A DNA stretch of 64,000 nt from Bacteroidota bacterium (GTDB taxonomy: Bacteria > Bacteroidota > Bacteroidia > Flavobacteriales > Flavobacteriaceae): the NCBI GenBank assembly GCA_029557895.1, contig JAKQHT010000012.1, forward strand, positions 1 to 64,000. Reading direction: 5' to 3'. The translations under genes and the position numbers were made by a program. How positions within the stretch are numbered: position 1 is the first letter of the stretch; every line of letters begins with the position of its first letter. Shown in pieces: positions 20,669 through 29,776 of the stretch. The notes beneath the pieces were generated by a model. The model did no database searches and was not told the origin of the DNA. It saw only the letters and a list, made by a program, of their open reading frames with translations.

Positions 20669-21358
20669 TTATTGCGTTGCCTTGCGCTGCACCACTTCGA
20701 ATACTTTGTTTTCGTCGCATTTGAGCGTTTTGCTTGGGTAGCGGAGCAACAGTGCATAGTCGTGGGTTGCCATAAGGATGGTGTTGCCGTTCTTGTTGAT
20801 TTCCTGCAGGACCTCCATGACCTCGATGCTGGTCTGCGGGTCGAGGTTTCCGGTAGGTTCGTCGGCAAGGATGAGTTCAGGATCGTTGAGGAGGGCGCGA
20901 GCTATGGCAATGCGTTGCTGTTCGCCGCCGGAGAGTTCGTGCGGGAACTTAAAGCCTTTGGTTTTCATATCGACTTTGTCGAGCACTTTTTCGATACGTT
21001 CCTTGATTTTGCCCTTATCGGTCCATCCGGTGGCCTTGAGTACAAACTCCAGATTGCCGTTGACCGTACGGTCGGGCAGGAGCTTGAAATCCTGAAACAC
21101 GATACCCAGCTTGCGCCTCAAGAACGGTATGTCTTTTTCCTTTAAGGTGCGAAGGTCAAAATCTACCACCGAGCCTTTGCCTTCGGTAAGTTGAAGGTCG
21201 CCATAGAGCGTTTTCATAAAACTGCTCTTGCCGCTGCCTGTCTTGCCTATGAGATAGACAAAGTCGCCTTTGTTCATTTCAAAATTGATATCGCTCAACA
21301 CCATACTGCCGCCTTGGTAGATGGATACGTTTTTTAGCTCTAAAACCGTTTCGGACAT
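20669..21358 (-). CDS. ftsE: cell-division ABC transporter ATP-binding protein FtsE-like
   Basis: LIGKTGSGKSSFMKTLYG Walker A, LSGGEQQRIAIARALLNDPELILADEPTGNLDP; FtsE-like size and motifs. Confidence 0.87.
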   Translation of the reverse strand: MSETVLELKNVSIYQGGSMVLSDINFEMNKGDFVYLIGKTGSGKSSFMKTLYGDLQLTEGKGSVVDFDLRTLKEKDIPFLRRKLGIVFQDFKLLPDRTVNGNLEFVLKATGWTDKGKIKERIEKVLDKVDMKTKGFKFPHELSGGEQQRIAIARALLNDPELILADEPTGNLDPQTSIEVMEVLQEINKNGNTILMATHDYALLLRYPSKTLKCDENKVFEVVQRKATQ

Positions 21359-21745
21359 TTTTTTGGATTATTTGTGTGTAAAAGTATCATTAAATTGGGC
21401 AATAATCAAATTTCATAAGAAAACAGCCTGCCTTCTCAAGCATCGGGAGGCAAGCCTGACTTCCCGAAGCAAATTCGGGGCAAGCTCAAAAGAGCTATTG
21501 CCCGCAGAACACTGAACATGGGCATTGAATTTGTAGCTTGCCTCCACAAACCATGAAGTGCAGGTACTGTACACCAAATACTTTCCCGACCCTCTGGATT
21601 TTTGGAATTTGTAATTGTTTTTTATTTCGCTTGGTCGTTTCCCAATCCCGATTGCTTTTGTATATTAGCCACGTAATAATCGGTTATTTTGCTTTTGGTT
21701 ATTTACGCAAAGCACTTGTGTTAATGTCTAATATACAGTAGGTTA

Positions 21746-23551
21746 GTGATCTTTCTGAAATCTTTTATAAAAAATCGCTTTACTGCTTTCCATTTCTTTT
21801 ATAGATATTTGGGAATTCGGGTGTTTTTTGTTCTTGGTTTGAGTCTATTGGTTGGTTTTTTGGATGGGTTGGGATTGACGATGTTTTTGCCCCTATTGAA
21901 AATTGCTGACGGTGGTTCCGATGTGATTGGTGACGGCTTGGGCAAACTTGGGATGTTGGTAGAGTGGCTTAATGATTTGGGCATTGAGCTTACTTTATTT
22001 ACGGTATTGTGCTTTATGCTGTTGTTTTTCACCTTGAAGGGTGTCGCCAGCTTTTATAGTACTTATTATAAAGTTGCTGTCAGGCAGTATTTTGTAAGGG
22101 AAATGCGGTTAAAATTACTAACGCACCTGTCCAATTACTCCTATAAACATTTTGTTTCTTCTGATGCCGGCAGAATCCAAAATGCGCTGACAGGAGAAGT
22201 TGGCAGGGTGGCTACGGCCTATACCAATTATTTTGGGACTTTACAGAGTCTTGTAATGGTAATGGTCTATATGGTTTTTGCCTTTATGGTGGATTGGAGG
22301 TTTGCTTTGTTGATCTGTGCAGGAGGCTTGTTAACCGATCTTGTGTTTCGGCGTATCTATACCGTTACCAAAAAGTTATCGTCCAATGTGACGCGTCTGG
22401 GTAATACCTATCAGCGATTGATGATACAGTTTGTTCAAAATTTCAAATATCTCAAGGCTACCGGAACTTCGGGAGATTATGCCAAGAAGATGAAATTTAT
22501 TGTCAAGGACATTGAAAGCAATAACCTGCGGATGAGCGTACTAGGTATCCGTATCAGTGCCATTCGCGAACCAATGCTCATCGGGATTGTCTGTATGGTG
22601 ATTATGGTTCAGGTTTATGCGTTGAAAGGCAGTTTGAGTGCCGTGCTTGTGAGCCTTTTGTTTTTTTACCGCTCTTTGGCATCGTTGACCGCTATGCAGA
22701 CCAACTATAACAATTTTTTGTCTGTATCTGCCTCATTGGATAACATCAGTACTTTTGAGTCGGAACTCAAAGAAGGTAGGGAAGCTGACGGGATTTCAGA
22801 ACTTTCCGGATTTGAAAATGGCATCCAACTCAAAGATATTGACTTTTCTTATGAAGATATTTCTGTGTTGAGATCCATCCATTTGGACATCCGAAAGAAT
22901 ACCACTGTGGCTTTTGTGGGCGAAAGTGGTAGCGGTAAGACTACATTGGTAAACGTGATCACTGGCTTGTTGCCGGTAAGTCGTGGCCAGGTGTTGGTTG
23001 ACGATATGCCACTTTCTGAATTAAAACTTCAAAGCTATCAAAAACATATAGGTTATATTACCCAAGAAGCGGTTATCTTTAATGATACCATTTTTAATAA
23101 CGTAACCTTTTGGGAAGAGGATACTCCAGAGAACCGCGACAAGTTCTGGCGGGTACTCAAACAAGCCTCTATTGATGGTTTTGTGGATCAACTCCCCGAA
23201 AAAGCCGATTCGCTATTGGGACATGGAGGCCTTAATCTGAGCGGAGGACAGCGCCAACGTATTTCCATAGCGCGAGAACTTTATAAGGAGGCCGATATCC
23301 TGATCCTTGACGAGGCTACTTCTGCGTTGGATTCGCAGACCGAGCGCGAAATTCAGGAGAATATTGAATTGCTCCAAGGACAATACACCCTCTTGATTGT
23401 GGCGCACAGGCTTTCAACCATCAAACATGCCGATACCATTGTGCTTATGGAAAACGGAACGATCAAAGCTACAGGAGATTTTGATCAATTGGTGGCCAGT
23501 AATTCCCAATTTAAAGCCATGGTTGAGTTGCAGACTTTTGAAAATGAATAA
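21746..23551 (+). CDS. ABC exporter, TMD-NBD fusion (MsbA-like)
   Basis: GTG start; about 6 TM then VAFVGESGSGKTTLVN, LNLSGGQRQRISIARELYKEADILILDEATSALD. Confidence 0.92.
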   Translation: MIFLKSFIKNRFTAFHFFYRYLGIRVFFVLGLSLLVGFLDGLGLTMFLPLLKIADGGSDVIGDGLGKLGMLVEWLNDLGIELTLFTVLCFMLLFFTLKGVASFYSTYYKVAVRQYFVREMRLKLLTHLSNYSYKHFVSSDAGRIQNALTGEVGRVATAYTNYFGTLQSLVMVMVYMVFAFMVDWRFALLICAGGLLTDLVFRRIYTVTKKLSSNVTRLGNTYQRLMIQFVQNFKYLKATGTSGDYAKKMKFIVKDIESNNLRMSVLGIRISAIREPMLIGIVCMVIMVQVYALKGSLSAVLVSLLFFYRSLASLTAMQTNYNNFLSVSASLDNISTFESELKEGREADGISELSGFENGIQLKDIDFSYEDISVLRSIHLDIRKNTTVAFVGESGSGKTTLVNVITGLLPVSRGQVLVDDMPLSELKLQSYQKHIGYITQEAVIFNDTIFNNVTFWEEDTPENRDKFWRVLKQASIDGFVDQLPEKADSLLGHGGLNLSGGQRQRISIARELYKEADILILDEATSALDSQTEREIQENIELLQGQYTLLIVAHRLSTIKHADTIVLMENGTIKATGDFDQLVASNSQFKAMVELQTFENE

Positions 23552-23745
23552 GCAATTAAAGGAGCTAACTTTAAGGGGGGATAATTTTAGGGCCGGTTCA
23601 CGACCGTATCGCGTTGTCCATTTTTTAGATTACTCATTGCCCTAATACGAACTTTCAGATTATATTTAATGAAGGCATGGCAAAAGCTAAAAGCAACCCT
23701 TACTGGGAATTAATTTAATAGATTTGTGTTATTTTTATTACAGAT

Positions 23746-24501
23746 ATGATTTGCCATAAAAACAAATTGATTTTTATTCATATTTCAAAGTGTGCGGGTA
23801 CCAGTATTGAAAGGGCGTTACTGCAACAAAAGTTGAGCGTCAACATCCCTAATTATGAGTTTTTATATGGTTGGGATCCAAAGGCGGAGTTGTTTTTGCA
23901 CCACGCCACTCCAAAACAACTAATGGAGCTGGGTTTGTTGGATATAAAAACTTGGGATACTTATTTTAAGTTTATTATCGTAAGAAACCCTTGGGATAGA
24001 GCTTATTCTGACTATTTGTGGATGTTGAACCAATTAAAACAATATGATACTTTTAATAATTTCCTTAACAGGGCGGGTGTTTTTAAAAATATCATGACAA
24101 TAAAAAACAGGTATTATCGAGGCGATCATTTAAATAAGCAAATTGACTATTTCTTCATAGATGGCCAAGCGATCAAATATGATAAAGTGCTTTATTTTGA
24201 GAATTTAAAGCATGAATTACCCGAACTGGCAAATGCTATTGGAGTTGAAGCGCATTTTTTTATGAAAAAAGAAAACGTGTCTAAAAGCAATAAGCTACAT
24301 TATTCTCAATTTTACAACGTTTCCCAAAAAAAGATGATTGACGATATGTATTCCGATGATATACAATATCTTGGATATATGTACGAAAAAAAACCAGGCT
24401 CTTGGTTTAAGAAAAAGGTATTTTTGCCCTACCATTTTGGAGTTAAACAATCAGTCAAAATGTATTTCAATTATTTGAAGAACAGTTATATACAAAAGTA
24501 A
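23746..24501 (+). CDS. sulfotransferase family protein (Sulfotransfer_2-like)
   Basis: KLIFIHISKCAGTSIERALL and FIIVRNPWDRAYSDYLWM motifs. Confidence 0.87.
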   Translation: MICHKNKLIFIHISKCAGTSIERALLQQKLSVNIPNYEFLYGWDPKAELFLHHATPKQLMELGLLDIKTWDTYFKFIIVRNPWDRAYSDYLWMLNQLKQYDTFNNFLNRAGVFKNIMTIKNRYYRGDHLNKQIDYFFIDGQAIKYDKVLYFENLKHELPELANAIGVEAHFFMKKENVSKSNKLHYSQFYNVSQKKMIDDMYSDDIQYLGYMYEKKPGSWFKKKVFLPYHFGVKQSVKMYFNYLKNSYIQK

Positions 24502-24504
24502 ATA

Positions 24505-25380
24505 ATGCATTTTATGGTATCCGTTATTGTTCCAAATTACAACCACGCAAGGTTTTTGCAGCAACGTTTGGACAGTATCTTCAACCAAACCTATCAGGAT
24601 TTTGAAGTTATTATTCTTGATGATTGTTCTACGGATAATAGTCTGGAAATCTTGGAACCCTATAAGAATCATCCTAAAGTATCGGCTTTTATTGTCAATG
24701 AGAAAAATACGGGCTCCCCGTTCAAGCAATGGGAAAAGGGTTTAAGGCTTGCCAAAGGAAGTTATATATGGATTGCAGAAAGTGACGATAGTTGTGAATT
24801 GGATTTTATCGAGACACAATTGCAATGTTTGGATAACGCTCATGCAGAAGTGTCGGTTGCTGCAACACGGTATTTTGATGACAAGAACACCATTAAGGGT
24901 AATTGTTCCCACCCGATTTTTAAAAATGACGATCTAAATCACATTTATTGTGGACAGGATGTGTTATATTGCCCGGTGTTAAATGTAAGTGCAATTGTGT
25001 TTCGAGCCAATTGTGTCAAGAACAGTGCTCACTATTCGTCGCATAAATTAATTGGGGACCGGGTTTTTTATCATGAAATGTTTTATCATGGATTATTTGT
25101 TTACAATGCCAAGACCACTTCCTATTTTAGAAAAGTTAATACCGGTGTTTCAGATTTAGGCTCAAAAGGAATTGGTTATTTAAATTTGTATTTTATTGAA
25201 CACGTGAGATTTGCAAATTTAATGTTGAAGAATGAAACTATTTCAAAAGAATTGTACAATGCCTATATCAAGAGGTTTTATAATCGGGTCAAAAACCGTT
25301 TGAACAAAAAGGAAAAAATAAGCCTTGTTTTTTTCAAAGTTTATTTGTTGTATATTTTCTCATTGAGAAAGGTTTGGTAG
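24505..25380 (+). CDS. glycosyltransferase family 2
   Basis: VSVIVPNYNHARFLQQRLDSIFNQTYQDFEVIILDDCSTDNS; IAESDDSCELDFI. Confidence 0.94.
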   Translation: MHFMVSVIVPNYNHARFLQQRLDSIFNQTYQDFEVIILDDCSTDNSLEILEPYKNHPKVSAFIVNEKNTGSPFKQWEKGLRLAKGSYIWIAESDDSCELDFIETQLQCLDNAHAEVSVAATRYFDDKNTIKGNCSHPIFKNDDLNHIYCGQDVLYCPVLNVSAIVFRANCVKNSAHYSSHKLIGDRVFYHEMFYHGLFVYNAKTTSYFRKVNTGVSDLGSKGIGYLNLYFIEHVRFANLMLKNETISKELYNAYIKRFYNRVKNRLNKKEKISLVFFKVYLLYIFSLRKVW

Positions 25381-25501
25381 GATGTGCTGAAGTAAAAATG
25401 ATCTAAGGCTAAAAAGTGACTTTTGCCCGGAGGTCAAACAGCTATTTAATTATAGGGTCTAAACGAGGCAAGGCATAATTTATGGAACATTTTTTAGTGC
25501 G

Positions 25502-25621
25502 ATGAATAATAATGTATTGATCAATATGGGTATTCACAAAACAGTGTCAAAATGGCTGCAAAAAGAACTGTTTACATTTGGCAGCCAACATTTTCAGCCA
25601 TTGTCGGCCAAACAATTTTAA
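25502..25621 (+). pseudogene. 5' remnant of a sulfotransferase gene
   Basis: MNNNVLINMGIHKTVSKWLQKELFTFGSQHFQPLSAKQF* resembles MKNLLIHIGLHKTGTTWMQNELFVSDSEYFIPLS at 17741; the KTGTT loop is altered to KTVSK and the reading stops after 39 aa. Confidence 0.68.
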
Positions 25622-25625
25622 GAAC

Positions 25626-26627
25626 ATGAGAATTGCCCTTGTATTGACCATAAAGAACGAATCCCGGCTGTTGCTCCAAAATATCCGTTACCACTTGGCC
25701 ATTGGATTTGAACAGATTTTTGTATATTTTGACGGTACCACCGATGGCAGCGATACGCTTGTCCAGAATATGGAAGGGGTCAAAATCGCAAATTCCATAA
25801 ATGCAGATCGGTATGCCCATCATCCGGGCATGTCTTTGTTTTGTAGTACAGCAACGGAGTATCATACCGCACGTCAATGCCTCAACACTTATGATGCCTT
25901 GCAACAGTGCAAACTAATGGGTATGGATTGGTTGGTGTCATTAGATGCCGATGAGTTGTTTTTAACCGATAAGTGCCCAATAAGTTTAAATGCATTTTTT
26001 GAAGATTGCAATGATTATGATGTCATCCAATTCAAGACTCTGGAAGTTCTGGGACGTCAGTTGCATTATGACTTTGTGATGGCAGAGGAAACCCTCTTCA
26101 AGACACAAAAAAATTTCTTGAGCAAATGGGACCAACTGTATTTTGATTATTGGGATCCTTATAACAAGAAAAACATTTCACTTCAGTACTGGTTTGGGCA
26201 TAATATGGGAAAATGTGCAATTAATGTCCAAAGCGCAATCGTTCCCAAAAATCCGCACCGTTACTTGATGGTCGATGGTTCCAAACCCAAAGTCAAGATG
26301 CAAGGGTATCTATTGCATTATAATTTATACGATTTTGATGACTTTATAAAAAAATTCACGAATTTCAAACATCGTCCGGATACTTTTTTAAGTGGAAACA
26401 ATATAGAAACCTTGCGGAAATTATGGCTCAATATGGTCAATGACCCCCAATTTGATGCTTCTTTTTTGTTTGAATATTACAAAAAACATTTATGGTTTTG
26501 TCCCAAAAAAGTAAAACGGTTGAGTAAGACCCGATATGGTAATTTCTTTAAACGTCGCGAATCGGCCATAACAGAGATTACTTACCCCAAAATTGTTTTG
26601 GAGCCTTTTTTTCGAAAGTTAACGTAG
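25626..26627 (+). CDS. glycosyltransferase (family 2/92-like)
   Basis: ORF track opens at 25578, but MRIALVLTIKNESRLLLQNIRYHLAIGFEQIFVYFDGTTDGSD starts at 25626; DWLVSLDADELFL. Confidence 0.83.
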   Translation: MRIALVLTIKNESRLLLQNIRYHLAIGFEQIFVYFDGTTDGSDTLVQNMEGVKIANSINADRYAHHPGMSLFCSTATEYHTARQCLNTYDALQQCKLMGMDWLVSLDADELFLTDKCPISLNAFFEDCNDYDVIQFKTLEVLGRQLHYDFVMAEETLFKTQKNFLSKWDQLYFDYWDPYNKKNISLQYWFGHNMGKCAINVQSAIVPKNPHRYLMVDGSKPKVKMQGYLLHYNLYDFDDFIKKFTNFKHRPDTFLSGNNIETLRKLWLNMVNDPQFDASFLFEYYKKHLWFCPKKVKRLSKTRYGNFFKRRESAITEITYPKIVLEPFFRKLT

Positions 26628-26923
26628 TGCTTATTTGGCACTTTGGTTTATCTTTGGCCATGTCATATGCAATTGGCAGGGCTTGTCAAAAGGCATCGGA
26701 GTGCATCCCGCATGTTGTCGCTCGATGTTTTCGGTATTGTCGCAAACAGCTACTTGCGCAGAATTAGATTATGGTGATTGGATGAAAAAAATAAAATCCT
26801 ATATACAATTCCCAATTTAGTGGGTTTTTAAAAACATTTTTTATGTTTGTTCAAGTCTTTTTTCTGTAGATAACGTAAGTACAATTTTAACCATCATAAC
26901 AATATTTTGTAAATACACATATA

Positions 26924-27673
26924 ATGAGCAAAATAACAACTCAAGATTATTGGGAAAAATATTATTCCAAGGCAAAAACAAATCGAAAACAGATACAAGT
27001 AATTATATCTGTATATGACAAATTTTGGGATATATTATTACGGAATAATGGTGCGACCCCTCCCAAAACAATTATTGAGATGGGAGGCTACCCAGGAAGA
27101 TTTTTGGCCTATTTGGCAGACAAGTACAACTTGATTCCTACAAGTCTTGATTTTAATTCAGATAAAATCAAAATAGAGGAAACAATGAAATCGTTTGACA
27201 TAGAAGATTTCAAGATAATTCAGGCCGACATATTTGAGCACATTCCGGAAACGCAATATGACATTGTTATTTCTAACGGATTTATAGAACATTTTGAAAA
27301 TTATCAGGAGGTTTTGGATAAGCACATCCTATACCTTAAACAAGGAGGAACCATGTTGGTAATGATTCCTAATTTAACCGGTTTTAGAAAAGTTTATGGG
27401 TATTTGGTGGATTATAAAAACTTAAAATCGCATAACCTTAAATGTATGAATAAACATACCTTTGAAAGCTTTGCCAAGAGAAATGGTCTGCAAATTTTAA
27501 CTTTGGAATATTTTGGAGGGTTTCCTTTTTCTGTACATCAAAAATTAAATTTCTTTCAAAAAATTATTTACAGATCAACGAGGCTGCTTTTCAAAAAGAT
27601 TAATCCTTATTTAGCAAAAAAACCTTCAAAACATTATAGCAGTTCATTGATTTGTGTCTATAAAAAGGTATAG
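26924..27673 (+). CDS. class I SAM-dependent methyltransferase
   Basis: TIIEMGGYPGRFLAYLADKYNL, DIVISNGFIEHFENYQEVLDKHILYLKQGGTMLVMIPN. Confidence 0.88.
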   Translation: MSKITTQDYWEKYYSKAKTNRKQIQVIISVYDKFWDILLRNNGATPPKTIIEMGGYPGRFLAYLADKYNLIPTSLDFNSDKIKIEETMKSFDIEDFKIIQADIFEHIPETQYDIVISNGFIEHFENYQEVLDKHILYLKQGGTMLVMIPNLTGFRKVYGYLVDYKNLKSHNLKCMNKHTFESFAKRNGLQILTLEYFGGFPFSVHQKLNFFQKIIYRSTRLLFKKINPYLAKKPSKHYSSSLICVYKKV

Positions 27674-27681
27674 ATCTATTT

Positions 27682-28764
27682 ATGAAAAAAATTAAAATCC
27701 TCTATACAATTCCCAACTTTGATACTGCCGGAAGCGGCAAAGTGGTTTATGATTTGGTAAAGGGGCTTGACCCGTCGCGATTTGAGGTACATATTGCCTG
27801 TTTCCACGACCGTGGCGCCTTTTTCAAGGAAGTAGAAGCTTTGGGACGACCAATCCATATCGTCAAAACTATAACCAATTATTATCCTTATGTTACGCTT
27901 TTCTCCCGTATTTGGTCTATTTCAAGGTTTTTTAGGCGACAGAAATTCGATTTGGTACATTCCTGGCAGTGGAGCAATGATTGGACAGAAGCCGTTGCCG
28001 CAAAATTGTCAGGTTCGCGGTGGATTTACACCAAAAAAGCGATGGGTTATGGTAGCAGGCATTGGCGCATCAAAAGCTATTTGGCAGATTTTATCATAAC
28101 CATCAATGATGAAATGCGCCAGTATTTTCCGAACAAAAAGGCACAAGGGCTTATCCCGCTTGGCCTCGATACCGATTTTTACAGCCCGATACATTTTCAA
28201 CATATCCCTTCCGATGGCTTTAGGGTCATCACGGTGGCCAATCTGGTGCCCGTTAAAGGCATAGAAATCCTTATCAAGGCCATAAAACTTTTGGACGACC
28301 CAAATACAAGTCTATCCATCGTGGGACGCCACACCGATGCCTATGGCGATGAGTTAAAACAGTTGGTTGTTGATTTAGGTATGGAACAACAAGTTGTTTT
28401 TCATGGCCCACAGCTTGATGTGCGCCCTTTTTTTGCCAATGCCGACCTATATGTCATCCCAACACTCGATCAAGGCAGAAAAGAAGGTATGCCAATGGCC
28501 CTTGTGGAAGCCATGAGTTTAGGAATTCCGGTTCTGGGATCCGATATATCAGGAATCAATTTTGTACTTAAAGATTTTAAACATTTGTTGTTCGGCGCGG
28601 GGAATGCTCTTGAGCTCTCAAAAAAAATTCGGGACATCAGGTCATTACCGTCACAAGAACGATTGGCCATGGGTGATTCTTTGAGAGCTTATTGTTTAAC
28701 AAACTTTACCCTTCAGGGTTTTGTGTCAGCACATGAAACGCTTTACAGGAAACTGTTGCAATAA
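27682..28764 (+). CDS. glycosyltransferase family 4
   Basis: KILYTIPNFDTAGSGKVVYDLVKGL; ANLVPVKGIEILIKAI; GRKEGMPMALVEAMSLGIPVLGSDISGI. Confidence 0.94.
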   Translation: MKKIKILYTIPNFDTAGSGKVVYDLVKGLDPSRFEVHIACFHDRGAFFKEVEALGRPIHIVKTITNYYPYVTLFSRIWSISRFFRRQKFDLVHSWQWSNDWTEAVAAKLSGSRWIYTKKAMGYGSRHWRIKSYLADFIITINDEMRQYFPNKKAQGLIPLGLDTDFYSPIHFQHIPSDGFRVITVANLVPVKGIEILIKAIKLLDDPNTSLSIVGRHTDAYGDELKQLVVDLGMEQQVVFHGPQLDVRPFFANADLYVIPTLDQGRKEGMPMALVEAMSLGIPVLGSDISGINFVLKDFKHLLFGAGNALELSKKIRDIRSLPSQERLAMGDSLRAYCLTNFTLQGFVSAHETLYRKLLQ

Positions 28765-28773
28765 ATAATTCCA

Positions 28774-29634
28774 ATGTCGAAATATAACAAACACCTCATA
28801 ATCGTTGGTACCGCCCGGAGCGGTACCAGTTGGTTGAGCGAAATCATTGCCACACAATACCGCTACCGATTGTTGTTTGAACCGGACCATGAGTTTAGGA
28901 CTTTAAGGGGAAAGCTCATCTGTGACCGTTTTTTCCTGAACGAGCAGCAAGCGGGTGTTGATGCCATAAAGTATATGAGACAGGTGTTTGCCAATCATGT
29001 GGATTGTGATTGGATTGGCCAGGTGAGCAACCGTAAGTTCAAGCGTCACCTATGGCCGTTTGTTCCCAAACGTTACATCATCAAGTTTGTCAGGGCCAAT
29101 CTGTCGGCAGTGTTCATGAATGCTTATTTTGATATACCTGTGGTGCATATACTGCGCAATCCTTATGATGTAATCCATTCGCAAGAGCGTGTCAAATTTC
29201 CTTGGTTGTACGACCTGTCCAAGTTTGCTGCCCAGCCCATTTTGGTCAGTTTGGTACAGGCACATTTCCAATATGATATTACCCAATGGGAGCAATGCAC
29301 GGCTATTGAGAAGTTGGCCCTGCGCTGGTGTTTGGAAAATGTGATCCCCTTGGAGGTACTGGGCGGTTACAAGGGCCGTGCCTTGGTCATAAGATATGAG
29401 GATTTAAAGAACGATATCGGCTTGTTTTATGATTTGTGCAATACTTTTGATTTGGAGCCTCGGGAAGATATCGAAAGAGTTTACAAACGACCCTCCAGCA
29501 AGACCCACCCAAAGAGTACAATTGCAGGTGCTTCCAAAGAACTGTATGGGACCTTGTCCCAAGAGAGTTTATCGGAAATAAATACGGTTTTGGATGTATT
29601 CAAAACCAAACTGTACCAAAAGCATCATGCTTGA
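28774..29634 (+). CDS. sulfotransferase family protein
   Basis: LIIVGTARSGTSWLSEIIA 5'-PAPS loop; VVHILRNPYDVIHSQ 3'-phosphate motif. Confidence 0.87.
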   Translation: MSKYNKHLIIVGTARSGTSWLSEIIATQYRYRLLFEPDHEFRTLRGKLICDRFFLNEQQAGVDAIKYMRQVFANHVDCDWIGQVSNRKFKRHLWPFVPKRYIIKFVRANLSAVFMNAYFDIPVVHILRNPYDVIHSQERVKFPWLYDLSKFAAQPILVSLVQAHFQYDITQWEQCTAIEKLALRWCLENVIPLEVLGGYKGRALVIRYEDLKNDIGLFYDLCNTFDLEPREDIERVYKRPSSKTHPKSTIAGASKELYGTLSQESLSEINTVLDVFKTKLYQKHHA

Positions 29635-29776
29635 TGGAGATTAAAGTAAATATTAATGATTGATTAGTAGCGGCACCCCCAGTTTTTTGGTTGTTGAGAG
29701 TGGATTTTTTTTTATTCAAATAGGTTTCTTGTCTATAAAAAGTTGTTTCTTTGATATTTGATTTTATCATTTTAAA

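Noticed and set aside
23552-23745. Possible gene remnant between the ABC exporter and a sulfotransferase
   Set aside because: No readable similarity in any frame; cannot be supported by eye.
25578-25625. ORF-track start of the 25578..26627 gene
   Set aside because: The first 16 residues lie out of frame over the sulfotransferase stub; the GT motif starts at the ATG at 25626.
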